DNA of 64,000 bases from Dokdonella sp. (GTDB lineage: Bacteria; Pseudomonadota; Gammaproteobacteria; Xanthomonadales; Rhodanobacteraceae). Position numbers and translations under genes: made by a program. Where the stretch lies: the NCBI GenBank assembly GCA_024707225.1, contig JANQAE010000002.1, positions 558,001-622,000 on the forward strand, read 5' to 3'. This document shows positions 41,905 to 53,032 of this stretch, piece by piece. Numbering within the stretch: position 1 is the first letter of the stretch; the number at the start of each line of letters is the position of its first letter. The notes below the pieces were generated by a model. The model was not told the origin of the DNA and searched no databases. It saw only the letters and a program-made list of their open reading frames with translations.

Positions 41905-42788
41905 TTAGAACGGGTCGACCGGTTTGGGGCGCGCCGCTGCGGCGGCGCGGCGCGCATCCGGCGCGCTCAGCCGGTCTGCGGCAGCCGCTCCGGCGGTGCC
42001 GCATCCGAGGCGGCCGCCGCGCCCGCTTCCCCCATACGAAAAACAGCGGTGCAAGTGATCGGTGATGCGGCGCGCGGCCAGGCCGGCCTCGCCGCCGGCC
42101 GCCGCCAGGAACGGCGCGACCGGGATGTCCTGGCCGATCCGGATCGTGTACTGCATGCGGCGCGGCGGCACGCGCCACCACGGCAGGCCCTTGGTCAGGC
42201 TGCGCGGCTCGCAGCGGATCAGCACCGGCGTGATGTCGCAGGGGCCGCGCGCGGCGATGTTGGCGGCGCCGCGCTGCAGGCGCATCGGCCCGTCCACCGG
42301 CGTGCGCGTGCCTTCCGGGAAGATGATCAGGTTGCTGCCGCTCTTGACCGAGGCGATGCAGTCCTCGATCAGCCCGGCGCCGGAGTCGTTGCAGAGGTAG
42401 TCGGTCGCGCGGATCGGTCCGCGCGTGAACGGATTGCGCGCCAGCCCCGAGCGCACGACACAGTCGGCCTCGGGCACCAGCGAGACCAGGAACACCACGT
42501 CGAGCAGGGTCGGGTGGTTGGCCAGGATCAGCAGGCGCGGCGATCCAGCCGTTCGCGGCCTTCGATGCGGTAGTCGAGCACGCCGAGCAGGCGCATCCAC
42601 TCGATGAACAGTCTGAACGCATGGTGCACCGAGCGCCGCGCCAGCCGCGTGCGGCGCGCGCGGTCGCGCACCAGCAGACCGAGCAGCGGAAACCAGACCA
42701 GCCACAGCAGCACGCCGCCGACGCCGAACGTCGCGAACGACAGGCCCGTGCCGAAGACGCGCCAGCCGCGGTCGAGCGCCTCACGCAT
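41905..42788 (-). CDS. PlsC-like 1-acylglycerol-3-phosphate acyltransferase (ApeD-like), frameshifted
   Basis: An approximately 294-residue membrane acyltransferase. The N-terminal hydrophobic segment (VGGVLLWLVWFPLLGLLVRD) and the link VLDYRIEGRERL are in one frame. The catalytic NHPTLLDVV (HX4D) and FPEGTRTPVDGP are in another. The joint lies near 42541-42556 and the span is one base short of a multiple of three. It probably adds the acyl chain that anchors the pigment, or makes its lipid part. The start at 42788 overlaps the preceding gene's stop. Confidence 0.82.
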
Positions 42789-43506
42789 GGCGCCGCCACT
42801 GCCACAGTCGCGCGCCGGCACGATGATCCAGCGCCGCCGCGTCCGATTTCAGGAAGCCGAGCACGCGGCGGTCGGCCGAGCGGTCCGGCGCTACGTCGGC
42901 TGCGGCGCCCGCCGGCGCGTTCGCGTCGGCCGGCACCGAGCTGAGGCTGATGCCGGCGCCGTCGCCGAGGCGCAGCCGGCAGGCCCAGGCATGCGCGGTG
43001 TCCGGATAGCCGGCGTAGACGTCGTAGGGTGCCGGCAGCGGCTCGTCGTAGCAGACCACCATGACCGCCGGCGTGCCGTCGGCGAGCAGGCCGATCGCTT
43101 CGGTGAACGCGGCCTCGACGGTCTCGTCGCCGGCGGCGATCGCGGTGTACGACGCCGTATGGCCGCCGGCGATCGACCACAGTGCGCCGAACGCGTTGTG
43201 CACCGACAGGCTGAAGGCCGTCGGTGACGGCGTCTGGCCGTCGACGAGCTGGCGCAGCAGCGCGATCGAGCGCGGCACGTCGCCGTAGCGCGACGCGAAG
43301 ATCACCGGCAGCGGCGCGTCCTGGCCCTGGCTCGCATAGGCCACATGCAGCGCCATGCGGCCGAGTGGCTCGACGCGCCGGCGCATCATCGGCGGCATCT
43401 CGCCGAGCTTCGGCAGCGGCTGCTCGCCGCCGCCGCCGGCCGCGGGCATCCGGACCAGGTCGTCCGGCCAGGTCGCAAGGTGGGTCACCTGCAAGCGTGG
43501 GCTCAT
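42781..43506 (-). CDS. apeC: Chain-length-factor-like ketosynthase subunit (ApeC-like)
   Basis: A 241-residue protein resembling the N-terminal half of a ketosynthase. The segment that would hold the nucleophile reads SLSVHNAFGALWSIA, with no cysteine, and no later HGT motif is present. The preceding IFASRYGDVPRSIALL is typical of the family. In Ape biosynthesis ApeC forms a heterodimer with ApeO and limits chain length, so this is probably the partner of the KS at 29100-30287. It is the first gene of the minus-strand operon. Confidence 0.82.
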   Translation of the reverse strand: MSPRLQVTHLATWPDDLVRMPAAGGGGEQPLPKLGEMPPMMRRRVEPLGRMALHVAYASQGQDAPLPVIFASRYGDVPRSIALLRQLVDGQTPSPTAFSLSVHNAFGALWSIAGGHTASYTAIAAGDETVEAAFTEAIGLLADGTPAVMVVCYDEPLPAPYDVYAGYPDTAHAWACRLRLGDGAGISLSSVPADANAPAGAAADVAPDRSADRRVLGFLKSDAAALDHRAGARLWQWRRHA

Positions 43507-43595
43507 CGCGATTCGTCGAGGCGGCTGCAAACCGCGCATCCTACCGCGGTCCGGCCCTGCTATCCTCGCCGGCCGCAGCTGGGGAGAGGGTAGGG
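43507..43595. promoter_or_regulatory. Divergent promoter region of the aryl-polyene operon and the second acyltransferase
   Basis: An 89-bp gap separates two divergent genes, so both promoters must lie here or inside the genes. On the plus strand TGCTATCCT (from about 43558) looks like an extended -10; on the minus strand TAGGAT (43537-43542) is a possible -10. Neither has a good -35 at the right distance. Confidence 0.35.
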
Positions 43596-44542
43596 GTGAT
43601 CGAGCCGGGACGATCGGCGAGCGCGCACTGGAGCGACCGGCCCGAGGGCGGCGGGCGCTTCGCGCTGTGGCTGATCCGCACGATCGCGCTGCGCGGCGGC
43701 CGCGGACTGGCGCGGCTGATCCTGTATCCGGTGACCGGGTACTTCTACCTGCGGCGCGCGCACGAGCGCGAGGCCTCGCGGGCTTTTCTGACGCGCGTAT
43801 GGGGCCGGCCGGCGCGTCCGCGCGAGGTGCTGCGCCATCTGCATGCCTATGCGGCGACCACGCTGGACCGGGTCTTCCTGCTGACCGACCGGCACCGCCC
43901 GTTCGAGGTCCGCATCGACGGTCTCGACGCCTTGCGCGATCGGCTCGATCCGCGCCGCGGCATCCTGCTGCTCGGCGCGCACGTCGGCAGCTTCGAGGTG
44001 CTGCGCGCCCTGCCGCACGGCGCGGCGATCTGGACGTGCGCGTCGTGCTCGACACGCGCAAGACGCCGGCGATGACCGATCTGCTGCACAGTCTCGATCC
44101 GGATCTCGCGCGGCGCGTGATCGACGCCTCGCGACCGGGGCCGGAACTGGTCTTCGCGATGGATCGCGCGCTGCGCCAGGGCGCCCTGGTCGCCGTGCTC
44201 GGCGACCGCGCGCGGCTGCACGAGCACACCGTCGCGGTCGACTTCCTCGGCGCGCCGGCGCACTTTCCGACCGCGCCGTTCCTGGTCGCGGCCCTGGTCA
44301 AGGTGCCGGTGATCCTGTGCCTGGGCCTGTACCGCGGCGGCGCGCGCTACGACCTCTCGTTCGAGCCGTTTGCCGACACGCTGACGCTGACGCGCGAGCG
44401 CCGCGAGGACGAGTTGCGCGAGGTCGTGCAGCGCTATGCGCGGCGGCTCGAGGAGGTCGTGCGCGAGGATCCGTACAACTGGTTCAACTTCTACGATTTC
44501 TGGGCCGACGCCGACCCGGCCGCGACACCGTCGCGCACCTGA
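43596..44542 (+). CDS. Second LpxL-like acyltransferase, divergent from the cluster, frameshifted
   Basis: An approximately 315-residue acyltransferase similar to the one at 37340-38279. It has an N-terminal membrane region (RGLARLILYPVTGYFYLRRA), the HX4D-like region GAHVGSFEVLRAL, AFLVAALVKVPVILC-like central strand and the C-terminus YNWFNFYDFWAD. The frame breaks around 44012-44030 (after ALPHG) and resumes at DLDVRVVLDTRKTP; the span is one base short of a multiple of three. The start is the GTG at 43596 with GGGGAGAGGG upstream. It probably acylates the pigment or its glycolipid together with the cluster enzymes. Confidence 0.8.
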
Positions 44543-45034
44543 GCGCGGGTCGCGCGCGCCTCGGACGGCCGCAGCACCGCTGCGCGTCCGCTCGACGCCC
44601 AGGGGCGGCGGGCCGACCGGCGTGATGCCGGTGAACGCGCGCCTGCGCGAACGCCTCGTGGTTGCCGAACCAGGGGCGGCCGCAGCGGCGCGGCCGGCAG
44701 CCCCGCCGCTGCCGAGCAGCAGCCATGACGGCAGCGTCGTCGGCAGCCGCGCAGCTGAGGAGCGGCTCGACCGCGTCGAGCGCGCCGGCACGGACGATCA
44801 GGACCGTGCATGCGCGCCGCCTGCCGCACCGTTCCGAGCGGTCGCTCGCAGCGGCGAGGTGGCCGCGACGCGGCCCGCCGGAGAGCCGATGCCGCGCCGC
44901 GACCGGTGCAACGCGCCCCCGTCGACCAGAGATACGGGAAAGCCGCGCCCGATCGGACAGGCCGGGCCCGGCCGCGCGCGCCGGCGCCGTGATCGGGCGC
45001 GGCGCGATCCGGGTCGCGAGCGCCGGTCGTCGGC
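44543..45034. other. 492-bp stretch without a supported gene
   Basis: It lies between the plus-strand acyltransferase and the stop of the minus-strand glycosyltransferase. Both strands are open over most of it, but the translations are arginine/proline-rich and match nothing I know. No repeat or hairpin stands out. Confidence 0.4.
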
Positions 45035-46842
<1,808 letters not shown>

Positions 46843-46854
46843 CGCGCGGCGGCG

Positions 46855-47349
46855 TCAGTTCCACTCGTAGAGGCGGAAATACACCGGCGCGACCGGGCCC
46901 ATGTTCGGATCGCGCGTCAGCCGGCCGTTGCCGGTCATGTCCATGAAGGTCTGGTCGCTGCCGTCGGGACGGACGATGCGGATCATCCAGACCCTGCCGT
47001 TCTGGCGGTATTCCTCGACGGTATCGTCGCCTTCCTTGCGGATCGCGACGTCGCTGGCGGCGGTGCGTTCGGCCAGACCGGCCGCATCGCGCGAGCTGCG
47101 ATCGCGCGCCGGCCGCGTATCGGGCTTGGGCAGCGCGTCGGTGTCGCTCGGCGGCGCGGCCGGCACCGCCTGCGGCGGCGCGGCCGGATCGCGCTGGGGG
47201 GCGGCGTCCCTGGCCGGCGTCTGCGCCGCGATGCCCGGATCCTCCAGCGTCGGCGGCGGCAGTACCGGCGTCTGCTGACGCGGCGGCGATGCGGCGCCGA
47301 GCGGCATCGCCAGGACGAGGAGCGTAGCGAACAGCACGGGGCGGGTCAT
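46855..47349 (-). CDS. Exported DUF2782-like protein
   Basis: A 164-residue protein with a signal peptide (cleaved after about residue 20, GAASPP). A long Pro/Ala/Asp-rich linker (25-95) is followed by a C-terminal domain VEEYRQNGRVWMIRIVRPDG to FRLYEWN. That ending resembles the DUF2782 domain found in gamma- and betaproteobacteria, whose function is unknown. The match is from the EEYRxNGRxxMI pattern. The start at ATG 47349 gives the signal peptide. Confidence 0.65.
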   Translation of the reverse strand: MTRPVLFATLLVLAMPLGAASPPRQQTPVLPPPTLEDPGIAAQTPARDAAPQRDPAAPPQAVPAAPPSDTDALPKPDTRPARDRSSRDAAGLAERTAASDVAIRKEGDDTVEEYRQNGRVWMIRIVRPDGSDQTFMDMTGNGRLTRDPNMGPVAPVYFRLYEWN

Positions 47350-47524
47350 GGCGCGATCTCCGGACGGGGACCGCAGCCTAGCAAACCGCGGCTGTATGCG
47401 GTTTGACCCCGGACAAGGAAACGCGCGCCGACGCCGATCGGGCATGCAGCGACGCACGCGCATGCAATCACCCGTACGGCCGGTATGCTGTGCTGGTCAG
47501 CATCGGTTTTCCGCAGAGGCCTCC

Positions 47525-48400
47525 ATGTCCGATCAGTTCCAGGCGATCGAGCCCCGCATCCACGACGTCGGCCATCTCGAGGTCGCCCGCTTCCTGCCGC
47601 ATGTCCTGCGGCGCCACCTGGGGCCGTTCGTGTTCTTCGACCACATCGGCCCGGCGCAGATGCCGCCCGGCATCGGCATGGACGTGCGGCCGCATCCGCA
47701 CATCGGCCTGGCCACGGTCACGTATCTGTTCGACGGTGCGATCGAGCACCGCGACAGCCTCGGTTTCGATCAGGTGATCCGGCCCGGCGACGTCAACTGG
47801 ATGACGGCCGGCCGCGGTATCGTCCACTCCGAGCGCACGCCGGCGGCCGAGCGCGCCGCCGGCCATCGCGTGCACGGCATCCAGACCTGGGTCGCCCTGC
47901 CGCAGACCGACGAGGAGACCGCGCCCGCGTTCCATCACCATCCGGCCGCGACGCTGCCGACGCTGAGCCTCGACGAGGGCCGCGTGCGGCTGCGCGTCGT
48001 CGCCGGCGACGCCTACGGGCTGACCTCGCCGGTGCAGGTGTTCACGCGCACGCTCTACGTCGCGGTCGAGTGCGACGCCGGCGCACGGCTGACGATCCAC
48101 GATGATCATCGCGAGCGCGGCATCCACGTCGCCGACGGCGCGGTCGCGATCGGCGGCCACACGCTGACCGCCTCGCGGATGCTGGTGCTGCCCGAGCGCG
48201 GCGCCTGCGAGCTGCAGGCGCTGGCGCCGACGCGCCTGTTCCTGTTCGGCGGCGATCCGCTCGACGGCGAACGCTACATCTGGTGGAACTTCGTCTCGTC
48301 GCGGCGCGAACGGATCGAACAGGCCAAGCGCGACTGGACCGAGCAGCGCTTCGGCCAGGTGCCCAGCGAGACCGAGTTCATTCCGCTGCCGGACCGCTGA
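47525..48400 (+). CDS. Pirin-family protein
   Basis: A 291-residue bicupin. The N-terminal cupin has the metal ligands in RPHPHIGLATVTYLFDG and EHRDS, and a further histidine in IVHSERTP. The C-terminal cupin is degenerate. Bacterial pirins act as quercetinases or as regulators binding other enzymes; which applies here is not visible. The ATG at 47525 follows GGCCTCC at distance; the frame is open further upstream. Confidence 0.92.
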   Translation: MSDQFQAIEPRIHDVGHLEVARFLPHVLRRHLGPFVFFDHIGPAQMPPGIGMDVRPHPHIGLATVTYLFDGAIEHRDSLGFDQVIRPGDVNWMTAGRGIVHSERTPAAERAAGHRVHGIQTWVALPQTDEETAPAFHHHPAATLPTLSLDEGRVRLRVVAGDAYGLTSPVQVFTRTLYVAVECDAGARLTIHDDHRERGIHVADGAVAIGGHTLTASRMLVLPERGACELQALAPTRLFLFGGDPLDGERYIWWNFVSSRRERIEQAKRDWTEQRFGQVPSETEFIPLPDR

Positions 48401-48686
48401 TCCGCAGCGGCTCGCCGCGATCGCGGCGCGCTCCGTCACGGCGCGGCAGGATGCGCGTCGGGGTCCGCTCGCGTGGGCCCGGCGCCCGCGAGCGCAGCGC
48501 CCGTCCGCGTCGCTGCAAGCCGCCGCAAGCCCCTGTTGCGCGGCGATGCCGGCTCCGCCGCGACGACCCGGCCTCGGCGAAGCGCAGCACGGCGCATCGC
48601 TGCCGATCGGCGGGCGTATCGATCGATGCTCTCGTCGCGACCGTCGGCCCGGCGTTCGATCGGTGCTCCGATCGAAACGCGCCCGA

Positions 48687-49244
48687 TCAGTGGCCGGCTT
48701 CGCGGACCGGCCGCTTGGCCAGCTTGCGCTGCAAGGTACGGCGGTGCAGGCCGAGCCGGCGCGCGGTCTCGGAGATGTTGCCCTCGCACTCGGCCAGCAC
48801 GCGCTGGATGTGCTCCCACTCCAGCCGCTTCAGCGGCGGCGGCGCGTCGGGCAACGCGGCCTCCAGCTCGGCATCGTCACGGCCGTCGCCGAGCAGCGCA
48901 TGCACGACCTGATCGGCGTCGACCGGCTTGGCCAGATAGTCGTGCGCGCCGCGCTTGATCGCCTCCACCGCGGTCGCGATCGACGCATAGCCGGTCAGCA
49001 GCAGGATGCGCAGACGCGGGCTGGCCGCGAGCAGCTCCGGGATCAGCGCCAGACCGTTCTCGGCACCGAGCTTCAGATCGAGCACGGCATGGTCGGGCCG
49101 GTGTTCGGCGCAGGCCGCCAGCGCCGACGCACGGTCGTGTGCGGTCACGACCGTGAACCCGCGCGCGGTCAGCGCACGCGAGAGAACGCGGACGAAGACC
49201 TCGTCGTCGTCGATCAGCAGGATCGTGGCAGCGGGCTCAGACAT
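48687..49244 (-). CDS. regA: RegA/PrrA/ActR-type redox response regulator
   Basis: A 185-residue regulator with a receiver (LLIDDDEVFVR; phospho-Asp in AVLDLKLG; K in YLAKPVDAD), a short linker with four prolines and a Fis-type helix-turn-helix (EGNISETARRLGLHRRTLQRKLAKR). This short PrrA/RegA layout is diagnostic. It is a global regulator of respiration, electron transport and anaerobic metabolism in many proteobacteria. The ATG at 49244 overlaps the kinase gene by 8 bp; upstream in-frame codons belong to the kinase region. Confidence 0.92.
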   Translation of the reverse strand: MSEPAATILLIDDDEVFVRVLSRALTARGFTVVTAHDRASALAACAEHRPDHAVLDLKLGAENGLALIPELLAASPRLRILLLTGYASIATAVEAIKRGAHDYLAKPVDADQVVHALLGDGRDDAELEAALPDAPPPLKRLEWEHIQRVLAECEGNISETARRLGLHRRTLQRKLAKRPVREAGH

Positions 49245-50547
49245 CGTGGCCGGCATTCTCCAGTACCGACACCGGCAGGCGCAATCGCTGCAGCGTGCCG
49301 CCGCCGCCCGGGCGCTGCGCGACCAGCTCGCCACCGAGACGCTCGGCGGTGGCCTTGGTCAGCGCCAGACCGAGGCCGAGGCCGTCGCGCTTGGTCGTGA
49401 AGAAGCCGATCGATGCGCCGCCCGGCGCCGGTGCGTCCAGTCCCGGGCCGTAGTCGCGCACGCGCAGCTCGAGCCAGCCGCCGACGATCGCCGCCTGCAG
49501 CGCGACACGCAGTTCGCCGGCGCTGCGCGAGGCGTCGCCGGCGTTGTTGAGCAGGTTGATCAGCGCGTGGCGCAGCGCCGGCACGATGTGGACCGCGCGG
49601 TCGACGACGGCCTCGTCGGGAACGTATTCCAGCTCGATCTCCGGACGCAGCAGCGCGAACGAGCGCCGCGCGGCGTCGACATAGGCGCCGATCGTGGTGC
49701 GCTCGGGCTTGCCGGCCAGCTGGTTGCGACCGACCGCGACCAGCTCGCGCAGGATGTCGCGGCAGCGGTCGGCCTGGCCGGCCAGCAGCGCCAGGTCCTC
49801 GGCCAGCTGCGGCTGGTCGCCGTGCTCGCGGCGCAGCTCGGTCAGCAGCGTGCGCATCGTCGACAGCGGCGTGTTGAGCTCGTGCGCGGTGCCGGCCGCC
49901 TGCGTCGCGATCGCCAGGATGCCCTCGTCGCGCAGCGCGCGCTCGCGCTCGTGCTCGGACGCGGCCTGGCGCGCACGCAGCGCGCCGGCCAGGCCGGCGA
50001 TGAAGAAGCCGAGCAGGCCGGCCGTGATCACGAAGCTGATCGCCATGCCGGCGACGTGCAGGTTGAAGACGTTGTAGCTGCGGTCGCCGTGCACGTACGG
50101 CAGCGGCAGATACCAGCGCAGCAGCACCAGATAGGTCGTCGCCGCCAGCGTCGCGACCGCCGCGACGTAGAGCCGCGGCAGCGCGGCCGCGGTCAGCGTG
50201 ATCGGCATGACCAGCAGCGAGACGAACGGATTGGTCGCGCCGCCGGTCAGGTACAGCAGATAGCCGAGCACGATCGTGTCGATCGCGATGTGGACCACCG
50301 CCTCGGTGCTGCCGACCGGCCAGGGCTGCATCAGCCGCCAGAACGCGAACAGCGCGAACGCGGCCAGCACCGCGATGCCGATCGAGAGCGGTAAGACGGG
50401 GATCGGCAGATCGAGCCAGACCGCGACGAACGCCACCGTCAGCGCCTGCCCGGCGACCGCGCACAGGCGCAGCCAGGCCAGCGTCGAGACCAGCTGGCGC
50501 GGTCCGTGCGGCCAGGTGCCGCCGGTCTCGTTGAGCGACGGACTCAT
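49237..50547 (-). CDS. regB: RegB/PrrB/ActS-type redox sensor histidine kinase
   Basis: A 436-residue membrane kinase with six helices. The loop GGATNPFVSLLVMP matches the quinone-binding GGxxNPF segment of RegB. The H-box is GTAHELNTPLSTM, and 40 residues after that histidine is a cysteine in RCRDIL, the same spacing as His225-Cys265 in Rhodobacter RegB, whose cysteine senses redox. The ATP-binding part has NLLNNAGDA, DYGPGLD and GFFTTKRDGLGLGLAL. It is coupled to regA. Confidence 0.93.
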   Translation of the reverse strand: MSPSLNETGGTWPHGPRQLVSTLAWLRLCAVAGQALTVAFVAVWLDLPIPVLPLSIGIAVLAAFALFAFWRLMQPWPVGSTEAVVHIAIDTIVLGYLLYLTGGATNPFVSLLVMPITLTAAALPRLYVAAVATLAATTYLVLLRWYLPLPYVHGDRSYNVFNLHVAGMAISFVITAGLLGFFIAGLAGALRARQAASEHERERALRDEGILAIATQAAGTAHELNTPLSTMRTLLTELRREHGDQPQLAEDLALLAGQADRCRDILRELVAVGRNQLAGKPERTTIGAYVDAARRSFALLRPEIELEYVPDEAVVDRAVHIVPALRHALINLLNNAGDASRSAGELRVALQAAIVGGWLELRVRDYGPGLDAPAPGGASIGFFTTKRDGLGLGLALTKATAERLGGELVAQRPGGGGTLQRLRLPVSVLENAGHDV

Positions 50548-50548
50548 G

Positions 50549-51565
50549 TCACGGCGCCAGCTCGAAGGCCTTCAGCAGCTCGACCCTGAAGCGCTCGGGC
50601 GCCTCGATCTGCGGCAGATGGCCCAGGCCCGGCATCTCGATCAGGCGTGCCCCCGGTATGCGCCGTGCCGCCTCGCGGCCGAGCGCCGGATAGTCGCCGA
50701 GCGCGGCGGCGACGGCCGGCGGCGCGCCTTCGCGGCCGATCGCGGTGCGGTCACGCTGGCCGATGATCAGCGTCGTCGGCACCGCGATCCGCTCGAACTC
50801 GTGCACGACCGGCTGCGTATAGATCATGTCCGCGGTCAGCGCGGCGTTCCACGCGTAGGCCTGGCCGTCCGGCCCGGCGTAGATCGCCGCCAGTCCGCGC
50901 GCGAGCGCCTCATAGGCCGGCTTCCAGTCGCCGTCGTAGTAGTTCGCGCGCTGGTAGCGCGCGATGGTCTCGTAGTCGCTCTTGAGCTCGGCCGCATAGG
51001 CCGCGTCGATCGAGCGGTACGGCGCGCCCTTGGCCTTCCAGTCCTCCAGGCCGATCGGATTGACCAGCACCAGGCGCGTCGTCGTCTGCGGATACAGCAA
51101 GGCATAGCGCAGCGCCAGCATGCCGCCCATCGAATGGCCGACCAACTCGGCACGTTCGACGCCGAGCGCGTCGAGCAGCGCCCGCGTATTGGCGGCCAGC
51201 TGATGCAGGCTGAACTGGTAGCGTTCGGGCTTGTCCGACGCGCAGAAGCCGATCTGCTCCGGCACGATCACGCGGAAGCCGCGCCCGGCCAGCGTCGCGG
51301 CGGTGTCGCGCCAGTAGTCGGCGCAGAAGTTCTTGCCGTGCAGCAGCAGCGCGGTGCGGCCGTTGGCCGGCGCGGTCGGCGCGACGTCGCGGTAGCGCAT
51401 CGTCAGCGTCTGGCGCTGGCTCTCGAAGCGGAACGTCTCGGCCGTCGGCAGTTGCGGCGTCTCGGCCGCGTCGGCCGCGTCGGCCGGCGCGAGCGGCGAC
51501 AGCGCGAGAGCGGCCAGCAGCGTGGCGGCGCGCAGGTGCGATGACGGACGGTCGAGAGGGCGCAT
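50549..51565 (-). CDS. Exported alpha/beta-hydrolase
   Basis: A 338-residue hydrolase with an N-terminal signal peptide (cleavage near residue 30, ADAADA). The oxyanion-hole loop LLLHGKNFCADYW, nucleophile S145 in GHSMGG, catalytic Asp in IIGQRDRTA and a catalytic His in GHLPQIEAP complete the triad. The substrate is not predictable; relatives include lipases, esterases and haloalkane dehalogenase-like enzymes. The stop is one base from the start of the RegB gene on the same strand. Confidence 0.88.
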   Translation of the reverse strand: MRPLDRPSSHLRAATLLAALALSPLAPADAADAAETPQLPTAETFRFESQRQTLTMRYRDVAPTAPANGRTALLLHGKNFCADYWRDTAATLAGRGFRVIVPEQIGFCASDKPERYQFSLHQLAANTRALLDALGVERAELVGHSMGGMLALRYALLYPQTTTRLVLVNPIGLEDWKAKGAPYRSIDAAYAAELKSDYETIARYQRANYYDGDWKPAYEALARGLAAIYAGPDGQAYAWNAALTADMIYTQPVVHEFERIAVPTTLIIGQRDRTAIGREGAPPAVAAALGDYPALGREAARRIPGARLIEMPGLGHLPQIEAPERFRVELLKAFELAP

Positions 51566-51630
51566 CGGCGGGCTCCGGCGGCGGACGGGCCGCCGATGAT
51601 ACCGCGCCGTCTTCGGCGCCCGTGCCTGCG

Positions 51631-53031
51631 TCAGGCCGCGGGCTCGACCGGCAGGCTGATCGTGACCTCGAGGCCGCCGCCGTCGGCGTTGCAGGCGATG
51701 ATGTGGCCGCCGTGGTTGATCACTGCGCGCCGCGCGATCGCCAGGCCCAGCCCGGTGCCGCCGCTGGAGCGCGTGCGCGCCGCGTCGGTGCGGTAGAACG
51801 GCTCGAAGATGCGCTTGAGTTCGTTCTCGGGCACGCCCGGCCCGTGGTCGCGCACGACGATCCGCGCCAGCGCCGGATCGGCCGGATCGCGCAGCAGCGC
51901 GACCTCGACCGTGCTGCCGTCGGCGGTATAGGCCAGCGCGTTGCGGATGATGTTCTCGACCGCGCTGTACAGCGCATCGGGCGCGCCCTCCAGGCGGATC
52001 GGCGCGGTCGCGGTCTGCACGACCTTGCGCTCGCGCAACGCCCCCTCGTAGTCGGCGTTGCGGATCGCGTGGTCGACCAGCTCGTCGAGCGCGACGCGCT
52101 CGCGGCGCGGCTCGTGCGCGGTCTCCAGCCGCGACAGCTCGATCGCCTGCGCGAGCATCGCCTCGAGGCGGTCGGCCTCGCGCTCGATGCGGTCGAGCGA
52201 GCGCCGCGCCTCGCCCGGATCGCCCTCGCGTGCCAGCTCCAGCGCGACGCGCAGGCGCGCCAGCGGCGAGCGCAGCTCGTGCGAGACGTCGCGGACCAGG
52301 CGCCGGTTGTTCTCGACCAGCGCGCGGATGCGCTCGGCCATGCGGTCGAACTCGCCGGCCAGGCCGGTCATCTCGGTGCTGCGGCCGAAGCGCAGCCGGC
52401 CCACGCGCGCGTCCAGGTCGCCCTCGGCGAAGCGGCGCATGCTGGTGCGGATGCGCCCGATCGGGTGCGCGACGTAGTACGCCAGCAGGCCGCTGACCAG
52501 GGTGCTGACGATCAGCGCCAGGCCGATATGGCTCCAGAACGCGTAGGGCCGGTGGTAGAGCAGCCGGCCGAACGAGGAGCCGTCGAACACCGCGACCGCC
52601 GCGTAGCGCCGGCCGTCGCGCAGGATCACCAGGCGCTGCCGGATCCGGTCCGAGTCCGGCTCGGCCGGTGCGCTGCGCATCGGGTCGGCCGGATCGAGAC
52701 CGAGCAGGGCGGTGCGCGCCGCCTCGGCCGCCTCGGACGGCACGCGCCGGTCGAGCAGATCGCGGCCCTGTTCGTCGAGCAGATACAGCCGCACCGGCCC
52801 GCGCTCGTCGCTGGCGCGCAGCCAGCGATGCGGGCCGTCCGGTCCGTTGCGGCGCAGGTCGCGCGCGACACGCGCGAGCTGGTCGTCCATCGTCGCCTGC
52901 AGACGCGTGACGTCCAGGCCCGGAATCTTCTCGGTCTCGAAATTGCGCGTGGTGATCCAGACCATCGCCAGGACCAGGACCACCATGGCCAGCCAGAACG
53001 CCGCGAAGATGCGCCAGAACAGCCGCCGCAC
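51631..53031 (-). CDS. OmpR-type two-component sensor histidine kinase
   Basis: A 466-residue kinase (from GTG 53031) with two membrane helices (about 9-28 and 155-178) flanking a periplasmic sensor of about 125 residues. HAMP (RIRTSMRRFAEGDLDARV), H-box VRDVSHELRSPLARL, N-box NIIRNALAY and G-boxes DHGPGVPE and GTGLGLAIARR follow. The GTG start lies one base after the upstream regulator's stop and removes a non-conserved N-terminal extension. The layout resembles CpxA/RstB-type envelope sensors, but the sensor domain is not recognisable. Confidence 0.88.
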   Translation of the reverse strand: MRRLFWRIFAAFWLAMVVLVLAMVWITTRNFETEKIPGLDVTRLQATMDDQLARVARDLRRNGPDGPHRWLRASDERGPVRLYLLDEQGRDLLDRRVPSEAAEAARTALLGLDPADPMRSAPAEPDSDRIRQRLVILRDGRRYAAVAVFDGSSFGRLLYHRPYAFWSHIGLALIVSTLVSGLLAYYVAHPIGRIRTSMRRFAEGDLDARVGRLRFGRSTEMTGLAGEFDRMAERIRALVENNRRLVRDVSHELRSPLARLRVALELAREGDPGEARRSLDRIEREADRLEAMLAQAIELSRLETAHEPRRERVALDELVDHAIRNADYEGALRERKVVQTATAPIRLEGAPDALYSAVENIIRNALAYTADGSTVEVALLRDPADPALARIVVRDHGPGVPENELKRIFEPFYRTDAARTRSSGGTGLGLAIARRAVINHGGHIIACNADGGGLEVTISLPVEPAA

Positions 53032-53032
53032 G

